A stretch of 21,697 nucleotides of DNA from a virus: IMG/VR virus record IMGVR_UViG_3300046557_000855, positions 1-21,697 of that record, one strand, 5' to 3'. A program made the translations under genes and the position numbers. Numbering within the stretch: position 1 is the first letter of the stretch; every line of letters begins with the position of its first letter. The notes beneath the pieces are model-generated. The model was not told where the DNA came from. It saw only the letters and a program-made list of their open reading frames with translations, and ran no database searches. Of this stretch, positions 13,767 through 19,200 are shown piece by piece.

Positions 13767-14460
13767 CCTGATCCGCGCCAACATGGATCGACCGCGATCG
13801 TTCAAGGTCGCCGCGTCCGACGAGCAGACGACGATCTACCTGTACGACGCGATCGACCCGTGGTGGGGAATTTCCGCTGAAGCTTTTGCGCAGCAGCTGA
13901 ACGCCATCGAGACGCCGAATATCAACCTGCGAATCAATAGCCCAGGCGGCGACGTTTTCGAGGCGCGTGCGATCGTGACCGCGATCAAACAGCATCCGGC
14001 CAACGTGAAGGCGTACGTGGACGGTGTCGCCGCGTCGGCAGCAAGTTACATCGCGCTGGCCGCTGCCGAGGTTGAGATTGCCGACGGCGCGTTCTTCATG
14101 ATCCACAAGGGCTGGACGATCGAGATGGGCAACGCTGACGATCTGCGGAAGACCGCCGGGCTGCTCGACAAGATCGACGATTCGATCGCCAACGACTATG
14201 CGGCGCGAACCGGCAAGCCGAAGGATGAGCTGCTGGCGCTGATGGCGGCAGAGACGTGGTACTCGGCGGCCGAAGCGAGAGACTTCGGTTTTGCCGATCA
14301 CATCGGCGGATCGGCAGACGTCGACAACGCCGGCCAGTGGAATCTGTCTGCTTACGCCAGGGTGCCGAAGGCACTGACCGATAAACCGGAACCGTCGCCG
14401 ACGCGTGACCGCGCAGCGTTGGAGCGTCGCATGGCGATGCTGGAACGAATCGCACCGTAA
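13744..14460 (+). CDS. ClpP-like prohead maturation protease (S14)
   Basis: A 238-residue ClpP-type serine protease that serves as the head protease in many HK97-like phages. It shows NLRINSPGGDVFEA (61-74), the nucleophile region GVAASAASYIAL with Ser98, FMIHKGW with His121, and the usual tail TWYSAAEARDFGFADHI; I could not assign the acidic residue safely. The start is GTG at 13744, with AAGGAG about 7 bases upstream, inside the 3' end of the portal gene. It should remove the N-terminal scaffold part of the capsid protein. A terminator-like hairpin follows its stop. Confidence 0.92.
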   Translation: MKRNPLLNLIRANMDRPRSFKVAASDEQTTIYLYDAIDPWWGISAEAFAQQLNAIETPNINLRINSPGGDVFEARAIVTAIKQHPANVKAYVDGVAASAASYIALAAAEVEIADGAFFMIHKGWTIEMGNADDLRKTAGLLDKIDDSIANDYAARTGKPKDELLALMAAETWYSAAEARDFGFADHIGGSADVDNAGQWNLSAYARVPKALTDKPEPSPTRDRAALERRMAMLERIAP

Positions 14461-14482
14461 GCGCTCTCGCTGGGGCGAATGA

Positions 14483-14509
14483 GGGCCGCACATTGTGTGC
14501 GGCCCTTTT
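14483..14509 (+). terminator. strong hairpin before the capsid gene, terminator or attenuator
   Basis: GGGCCGCACA (14483-14492) pairs perfectly with TGTGCGGCCC (14496-14505), followed by TTTT. It looks like an intrinsic terminator inside the morphogenesis operon, 31 bases before the capsid start. If antiterminated or leaky it may mainly mark or protect the capsid mRNA end. Confidence 0.75.
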
Positions 14510-14540
14510 CAATTGTATTAACCATTCTGAAAGGAACCAT

Positions 14541-15767
14541 ATGATCTCGATCCAGGCTCTGCGAGAGCAGCGCAACGAAATTGCGAAGGAAATGCGCAAC
14601 CTGCTCGACAACAACGCGGACGGCAAGTGGAAGGAGAACGGTTGCGACGCGAAGTGGACGGAACTCGATAACAGGCTCCGGGACATCGACGGCCAGATCG
14701 AGCGCGAGCAGCGCCTGCTCGACGCGAACGCCGAGCAGCGTTTCAATGCGCTGGCCGATGGCGCTGGCCGCGAGAACGGCAGCGACGGTCAACCATCCGC
14801 AGCCCGACAGCAATACGCACGCTGGCTGCGTGGTGGTCAGGACGCGTTGACGGCGGCGGAATGGACGGCGATCCGCAACACCATGAGCACGGACACGCCT
14901 GCTCAGGGTGGCTACACGGTGCAGACCGACGTCGCGAAGGCGATCATCGAGGCGCTGAAGTCATTCGGTGGCATGCGTCAGGTCGCCGAGGTCTTCACGA
15001 CGGCGCAGGGCAACCCGATGTCGTTCCCGACAAGCGACGGCACGGCCGAGCTGGGCGAGATCATCGGCCAGAACGCGACCGCAACGGGGCAGGACCCGAC
15101 GTTCGGTCAGGTCGGCCTGTCGCCGTACAAGTACAGCTCGAAGATTGTCGCCGTCCCGCTCGAGCTGCTGCAGGACTCGGAAGTCGATATCGAGGCATTC
15201 GTGCGCAGCCGCCTGGCGACCCGTCTCGGTCGCATCACCAACACTCACTTCACGGCCGGGGACGGTACGAACAAACCCAAGGGGTTGTTCCCGTCGTTGG
15301 GCGTGGGCGTGGCCGCTGCGGCGGGCGGTGCCTCGACGGTCACATACGACAACCTCGTCGATTTGCAGGAATCGATCGACGACGCGTATGCCGGCCCGAA
15401 CTGCAAGTGGATGTTCCACCAGAACACCCGGAAGGTCATTCGCAAGCTGAAGGATGCGAACGGCCGTCCGATCTGGACGCCGAGCTACGACGCAGGTATC
15501 GCGGGTAGTTCGCCGGATCAGCTGCTCGGTGCAGATATTCAGATCAACAACGATGCGCCGGTGATGGGTGCGAGCAACACGCCGATCGCATATGGCGACT
15601 TCTCCTACTACAAGATCCGCGACGTGATGGGCGTGACGCTCTTCCGCTTCGCGGACTCGGCCTATGCGTCCAAAGGCCAGGTTGGCTTCCTCGCCTGGAT
15701 GCGTTCCGGCGGTGCGTGGACCGATATCGGCGGCGCAGCGAAGACGTTCCAGAATTCGGCGACCTGA
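14541..15767 (+). CDS. major capsid protein, HK97 fold with delta domain
   Basis: A 408-residue HK97-type capsid protein starting at MISIQALREQ, with AAGGA 7 bases before the ATG. Residues 1-80 form the coiled-coil delta domain that acts as built-in scaffold (ALREQRNEIAKEMRNLL, ..LRDIDGQIEREQRLLDANAEQRF). The mature part starts somewhere after residue 90 and contains GGYTVQTDVAKAIIEALKSFGGMRQVAEVF, the E-loop and spine region up to LGEIIGQNATATGQDPTFGQVGLSPYKYSSKIVAVPLELLQDS, and the P/A domain region FTAGDGTNKPKGLF. The end, GAWTDIGGAAKTFQNSAT, is typical. It is the most abundant virion protein and is cleaved by the protease upstream. Confidence 0.95.
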   Translation: MISIQALREQRNEIAKEMRNLLDNNADGKWKENGCDAKWTELDNRLRDIDGQIEREQRLLDANAEQRFNALADGAGRENGSDGQPSAARQQYARWLRGGQDALTAAEWTAIRNTMSTDTPAQGGYTVQTDVAKAIIEALKSFGGMRQVAEVFTTAQGNPMSFPTSDGTAELGEIIGQNATATGQDPTFGQVGLSPYKYSSKIVAVPLELLQDSEVDIEAFVRSRLATRLGRITNTHFTAGDGTNKPKGLFPSLGVGVAAAAGGASTVTYDNLVDLQESIDDAYAGPNCKWMFHQNTRKVIRKLKDANGRPIWTPSYDAGIAGSSPDQLLGADIQINNDAPVMGASNTPIAYGDFSYYKIRDVMGVTLFRFADSAYASKGQVGFLAWMRSGGAWTDIGGAAKTFQNSAT

Positions 15768-15786
15768 CCGCTGCTGGACCTGTGCA

Positions 15787-15811
15787 TGACGTGCGGCGCC
15801 GCTGCACGTCA
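15787..15811 (+). other. hairpin after the capsid gene
   Basis: TGACGTGCGGC (15787-15797) pairs with GCTGCACGTCA (15801-15811) with one G-U pair and a three-base loop. CTTCTTTCC follows instead of a true T-run, so it is a weak terminator at best. With 14483-14505 it brackets the capsid gene. Confidence 0.6.
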
Positions 15812-15840
15812 CTTCTTTCCTGTATGTCTATGAGGGCCTT

Positions 15841-16209
15841 ATGGCTACCAAAAATGTACTCGTTCGCATCCTGCAGGCGATCCGGATTCACGCTACCGAT
15901 TATTTCTGCAATGACGTCGTCTCCATGCCCGCCAAGCTTGCTGCGGTACACGAGAAGTTCGGCAGCGTCGATTCCGATCCGGATGCCGTCGCCTTTGCGC
16001 GCGACGAGCTGGGCAAGGAGCCAATTGAACATGTTGTGCCCGAAGGCGCCTCGCTCGTTCCTGCTGCGGATCCGCAACCGGCTGCGACCGGCGGTGCTAC
16101 TGCGCCGGTATCAACGCAAGGCGCGGCGGACGGACAAGCAGATGCTCAAGCCCAAATCCCGGGCGTAGATCCGGCAGCGGACCCGGCAGCGCCGGCAGTG
16201 CAGCAATGA
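15841..16209 (+). CDS. hypothetical protein after capsid, Ala/Pro-rich tail
   Basis: A 122-residue protein that I cannot name. Residues 1-62 are a compact region (NVLVRILQAIRIHATDYFCNDVVSMPAKLAAVHEKFGSV.. DPDAVAFARDELGKEPIEHV). Residues 68-122 are low complexity with repeated Ala, Pro, Gly and Gln (PAADPQPAATGG, AQIPGVDPAADPAAPAVQQ) and should be flexible. Its ATG follows the capsid gene by 73 bases, with GAGGG before it, and its TGA overlaps the connector ATG. The place between capsid and connector suggests a head accessory or decoration role, but that is an inference. Confidence 0.6.
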   Translation: MATKNVLVRILQAIRIHATDYFCNDVVSMPAKLAAVHEKFGSVDSDPDAVAFARDELGKEPIEHVVPEGASLVPAADPQPAATGGATAPVSTQGAADGQADAQAQIPGVDPAADPAAPAVQQ

Positions 16210-16868
16210 CGGTCGGCCTCTCCCGCGTCGCGGGGGAGGCGGTCGACGAGCCGGTCAGTCTCGACGACGCGAAGCTCCACCTGCGCGTCGACGGGACTGC
16301 AGACGATGAACTGATCCGCTCGATGATCACCTCCGCGCGAGCGTCATGCGAACGGCGCATGCAGCGCAGCATCCTGCCGCAGTCGTGGGCGCTGACCCAA
16401 AGTAGCTTTCGCCACCCCTGGTTCGAGCACAACGGCCACCTGCTTCACGGCCTGACATTCAACGCGGACTGGTATCGCGCACGGACCCACGGTTCGCCTG
16501 ACTCGATCGCCTTGCCGAATCCGCCGATCAGGTCCGTTACGTCCGTTACGTACCTGAACACGGCGCTCCAGCGAGTCACGCTCGACCCATCCGCGTATCG
16601 GCTGGCAGTGATCGGTGAGACGCTCGCGCTGTTGCGGCCGGTCGGGGCGCAGTGGCCTCAGACCGCGCGCGAGCCGGACGCCGTTATCGTCACATACAAG
16701 GCAGGCTGGGCTGATCCCGCCCAGATCCCGGCACCGATCATTAGCTGGATCAAGCTGCGAATCGGAGCGCTATACGACAACCGCGAGGAGTTCTCTGCGG
16801 GTCAACCGGTGCCCGAGCTCGGGTTCGCGGATGGCCTGCTAGACCCATACAGCATTCCGGTGGTGTGA
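16206..16868 (+). CDS. head-tail connector protein (HK97 gp6-like)
   Basis: A 220-residue connector (adaptor) protein of the gp6-like family. It has the typical start VSLDDAKLHLRVDGTADDELIRSMITSARASCERRMQRSILPQSWALT (about residues 17-65), an inner beta region, and a late IPAPIISWIKLRIGALYDNREEF, where the family shows its conserved helix-and-YDNREE motif. It forms the ring below the portal. Its ATG overlaps the previous stop (ATGA). A small tandem repeat GTCCGTTAC x2 at 16532-16549 encodes SVTSVTY and is harmless. It also holds a one-mismatch copy of the AAAGTNACTTT dyad (16399-16409). Confidence 0.9.
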   Translation: MTVGLSRVAGEAVDEPVSLDDAKLHLRVDGTADDELIRSMITSARASCERRMQRSILPQSWALTQSSFRHPWFEHNGHLLHGLTFNADWYRARTHGSPDSIALPNPPIRSVTSVTYLNTALQRVTLDPSAYRLAVIGETLALLRPVGAQWPQTAREPDAVIVTYKAGWADPAQIPAPIISWIKLRIGALYDNREEFSAGQPVPELGFADGLLDPYSIPVV

Positions 16869-16869
16869 C

Positions 16870-17196
16870 ATGCGCGCAGGCAAATTAAGGCATCGCGTAA
16901 CGATCCAGCAGCGCGGTCCGGCTCGCGACTCTGCCGGCCAGCCGTCGATTAGCTGGGTCGATCTCGACACGGTATGGGCCGATGTCCGATATCTCAACGG
17001 TCGCCAATATCTCACGTCGAACGCCGAAGCGAACGGCGCAACGGTCAGCGTTCGCATCCGCCATCGGACCGATGTTACTGCGATCATGCGTGTGCTTTAC
17101 GGCACGGCCGTCTTCGACATTCTGGCCGTTCTGCCGGATGAGGATGGCCGGGACCATGTCGATCTCGCATGCAATACGGGAGTCAGCAATGGCTAA
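16870..17196 (+). CDS. head closure protein (phage head-tail joining family)
   Basis: A 108-residue protein of the head-tail joining/head closure family (SPP1 gp16, HK97 gp7-like). MRAGKLRHRVTIQQRGPARDSAGQPSISWVDLDTVWADVRYLNGRQYL is the classic start: a basic N-terminus, an R-V-T-I-Q-Q strand, then W-x-D and a V-W-A-D-V strand. The end shows FDILAVLPDEDGRDHVDLACN. It seals the head after packaging and links it to the tail. The gene starts 1 base after the connector stop, and its stop overlaps an 18-codon mini-ORF. Confidence 0.9.
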   Translation: MRAGKLRHRVTIQQRGPARDSAGQPSISWVDLDTVWADVRYLNGRQYLTSNAEANGATVSVRIRHRTDVTAIMRVLYGTAVFDILAVLPDEDGRDHVDLACNTGVSNG

Positions 17197-17246
17197 ACAA
17201 ATCACTCACGCCAGATCGCGGCAGCGAGGAGGCCAGTGTGGCTGAT
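17190..17246 (+). other. 18-codon mini-ORF, possible coupler or gene remnant
   Basis: ATGGCTAAACAAATC... opens within the stop of the head closure gene (AATGGCTAA) and closes at TGA 17244-17246, inside the start of the tail terminator gene (GTG 17238). The peptide MAKQITHARSRQRGGQCG has no known match. It fills the position where HK97-like phages carry gp10, which is found instead at 18766 here. Confidence 0.35.
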
Positions 17247-17594
17247 TCGATCGACACGATAGTCCGGGCGTCGCTCGACCCGCTCGTCGATGAGCGCGTT
17301 TTTCCGGACGTGGCTCCGCCAAAGACCGTGCGGCCATACATCACGTATCAGGGGGTAGGCGGTCAGGACGAAACATCGTTCGACGGCGTGAACGAGCAGC
17401 AGAACTCGCGTGTGCAGGTGAATGTTTGGGCGGACAAGCGGGTCGAGTGCACCGCAGTCATGCAGCAGGTTCGTCAGGCGCTGACGGCTGCGCCTGTTCT
17501 TGGTACGCCGATCGGCGCACCTGTCAGTGGGTACGAGGAAGGCACGCATTACTACGGCAGTCGCCTCGATTTTTCAATCTGGTTCAACGTTTGA
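17238..17594 (+). CDS. tail terminator / completion protein (DUF3168-like)
   Basis: A 118-residue protein. I start it at GTG 17238 (VADSIDTIVRASLDPLV) with GAGGAGG 6 bases before it. The motif order is typical of DUF3168/tail terminator proteins: DERVFPDVAPPKTVRPYITYQGV, then QQNSRVQVNVWADKRVECTAVMQQVRQALTAA, and a closing region DFSIWF. The protein caps the tail tube after length is set. It lies between head closure and tail tube, the expected place for the terminator, except that gp10 is absent from the slot just before it. Confidence 0.85.
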   Translation: MADSIDTIVRASLDPLVDERVFPDVAPPKTVRPYITYQGVGGQDETSFDGVNEQQNSRVQVNVWADKRVECTAVMQQVRQALTAAPVLGTPIGAPVSGYEEGTHYYGSRLDFSIWFNV

Positions 17595-17601
17595 GGTACA
17601 T

Positions 17602-18030
17602 ATGACCAGCACAGCAATCAGCGCCAAGGGCACCAGGATCTCGAAAAATACCGGTACTGCTTTGGCGCCGGTGTGGAGCCCGATCAAGAATGTGACCCAG
17701 TTCAGCGGGTTCTCCGGATCCGCTGCGGATATCGATGTCACCGACTTCGATAGCGACGCGAAGGAATCTCGACCCGGCCTGCAGGACTGGGATTCGATCT
17801 CGATCGACATTAACATCAACATGAAGGAGACGAGCCACACGACGTTGCTCGCCGACAAACAGTCGGGCGCTATCGGGCAATACCAGGCGTTGCTCTCCGA
17901 TGGCACGGCGATCGCGTTTGACGCGTATGTGAAGAGTTTCCCGATCGGCGGCGCAGTCGATGCTGTCTACAAGGGCACCGTCGTTATCAAACTCAGCGGC
18001 GACATCGAAGTTACGCCGCCGGCAGCCTAA
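17602..18030 (+). CDS. major tail tube protein
   Basis: A 142-residue tail tube protein. It starts at MTSTAISAKGTRI; the ATG is 7 bases after the terminator gene's stop, with GAGG before it. The pattern NVTQFSGFSGSAADIDVTDFDSDAKESRPGLQDWDSISIDI and the closing GGAVDAVYKGTVVIKLSGDIEVT are typical of siphovirus tube subunits (V-I-D-V-T-x-x-D-S-x-A-K-E). Stacked hexameric rings form the tube. There is no Ig-like extra domain, so this is a short version. Confidence 0.9.
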   Translation: MTSTAISAKGTRISKNTGTALAPVWSPIKNVTQFSGFSGSAADIDVTDFDSDAKESRPGLQDWDSISIDININMKETSHTTLLADKQSGAIGQYQALLSDGTAIAFDAYVKSFPIGGAVDAVYKGTVVIKLSGDIEVTPPAA

Positions 18031-18039
18031 GGAGGCAGG

Positions 18040-18414
18040 ATGCTCAGCAAAGAACAGTTGCTCGCGGCGCTGCAGCCGTCGGTGGAAGAAATCTCCGTCA
18101 AGGGGCTTCCGGACAAATTGCGCGTGAAGATAATGGACGGCTTCACGCGCGATGCGCTGCAGAAGACGTTGCAAACGCTCGGCACGAGCGACAGCATCTA
18201 TTTCTCTGCGGTGGTTTCCGCCTGCGTGGTCGACGAAGCCGGTGCACCGTATTTCAGCGAATCGGATCTCGAAACATTGCGCGGTTTGAATGCGGAGCTA
18301 ATCCGCAAGATCGGTCTTGAGTGCCAACGCATCAATGCCCTGGGACAAACGGCCGTCGACGAAGCGGAAAAAAACTCCGAAGCCATCCAGAACACCTCTT
18401 CTGGCATCGCCTAG
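18040..18414 (+). CDS. tail assembly chaperone G
   Basis: A 124-residue tail assembly chaperone. It starts at MLSKEQLLAALQPSVEEISVKG with AAGGAGG 4 bases before the ATG, just after the tube gene. It is mainly helical (DALQKTLQTLGTSDSIYFSAVVSACVVDE, ..ETLRGLNAELIRKIGLECQRIN). The gene and its size fit the lambda G-type product, which helps tape measure and tube protein assemble. Near the 3' end the zero frame reads GAA AAA AAC at 18367-18375, a slippery site that gives a longer GT fusion when ribosomes slip back by one base. Confidence 0.85.
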   Translation: MLSKEQLLAALQPSVEEISVKGLPDKLRVKIMDGFTRDALQKTLQTLGTSDSIYFSAVVSACVVDEAGAPYFSESDLETLRGLNAELIRKIGLECQRINALGQTAVDEAEKNSEAIQNTSSGIA

Positions 18415-18773
18415 CGCTTGGGCTCGGCATGTCGATCGCGCGTGCAATGCGCGAGATCGACAGCCGCGAGCTCACGTACTGGATGGCTTACTACAAGGTC
18501 GAGCCGTGGGGGCCACGAATGGACGACATTCGCATGGGCATGATCGCTTCGACCATTGCGAACTGCAATCGCGATCCGAAGAGAAAACCGGATCCCTTCC
18601 AGCCAATTGACTACATCCCATGGGCGCAGGAGCGGTCCGAATCAGAGTCAGTTCTCTTTGAGGATCCGGATGACCAGGCGCAGCTCGTCGCCTTGCAACT
18701 GTTCGGCATCGATCTGAACAGGATAAAGGCGGAAGGCAAAAAAGTTACTTTGAAACGGAAGCCGCATGGCTAG
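18040..18773 (+). CDS. tail assembly chaperone GT, made by -1 frameshift
   Basis: If ribosomes slip -1 at A AAA AAC (18369-18375), the first 112 codons of G join a second frame of 132 codons, giving about 244 residues. The T part reads LRSHPEHLFWHRLALGLGMS.. then REIDSRELTYWMAYYKVEPWGP, the pattern of phage T-type minor tail proteins. The frame relation is -1, as in lambda G/GT. The T part has no good start of its own near the overlap. A 6-bp hairpin (CCAGAA / TTCTGG, 18387-18404) stands 11 bases after the slippery site and may stimulate slipping. The last codons overlap the ATG of the next gene. Confidence 0.85.
18369..18375 (+). promoter_or_regulatory. programmed -1 ribosomal frameshift site
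   Basis: The heptamer A AAA AAC in zero-frame phase follows the X XXY YYZ rule and matches the known -1 site class. It lies 39 bases before the stop of G, where G and T frames overlap, and is followed by the hairpin at 18387-18404. Confidence 0.85.
18741..18751. repeat. AAAGTNACTTT dyad copy 4
   Basis: AAAGTTACTTT, a perfect 11-bp inverted repeat in the last codons of the T part (KVTL), 25 bases before the gp10-like start. Confidence 0.65.
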
Positions 18774-19200
18774 CAAAACCACGATCGAGAATCCGACGGC
18801 GTTGACCGACTATCTGGATCGACTGGAGACGGTAGCCAGTGAATCTGTTTTGCGTCAGGCAGCCGTTGCGGGCGCGCGAGTTATCCATGCCGAAGTGCAG
18901 CTAAGGGCACCCATTGGCAATGCATACGAGCGCAAAGGTACCAAGCACCTTCCCGGCACCCTCAAACGATCAATTCTGATTGCGTATGACCGGGAAGAGT
19001 CGGTCGCAGGGCGCATTGCTGTCTATCTCGTGACATGGTCGAAGGAGGCGTTTTACGGCCGCTTTGTGGAGTTAGGAACATCGCATGCGGCGGCCGATCC
19101 TTTCCTGCGACCGGGCTATGAAGCGAAGAAAAAGCAGGCGGCCACCGCCATGATTGAAGTGATCCAGAGCAAGGCTCAGGAGGCTGCCAATGGCAGATGA
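18766..19200 (+). CDS. HK97 gp10-like tail component
   Basis: A 144-residue protein resembling the HK97 gp10 family. Matching features are VLRQAAVAGARVIHAEVQLRAPIGN (28-52), the PGTLKRSI strand turn, and AFYGRFVELGTSHAAADPFLRPGYEAKKKQA, where F-Y-G-x-x-x-E-x-G-T..P-F-L-R-P is the family signature. The ATG overlaps the stop of the T part (ATGGCTAG). The family normally sits between head closure and tail terminator; here it stands between the chaperones and the tape measure gene. Its end overlaps the tape measure start by 11 bases. Confidence 0.88.
   Translation: MASKTTIENPTALTDYLDRLETVASESVLRQAAVAGARVIHAEVQLRAPIGNAYERKGTKHLPGTLKRSILIAYDREESVAGRIAVYLVTWSKEAFYGRFVELGTSHAAADPFLRPGYEAKKKQAATAMIEVIQSKAQEAANGR

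Noticed and set aside
13555-14493. 312-codon open frame opposite the protease gene
   Set aside because: It is antisense to a well supported ClpP-like gene and has no motif of its own.
14961-15812. 283-codon open frame opposite the capsid gene
   Set aside because: The capsid protein is unmistakable here; the antisense frame is Arg/Ala/Val rich without family features.
16532-16549. Tandem 9-bp repeat GTCCGTTAC x2 in the connector gene
   Set aside because: Two in-frame copies encoding SVT are likely a small duplication without function.
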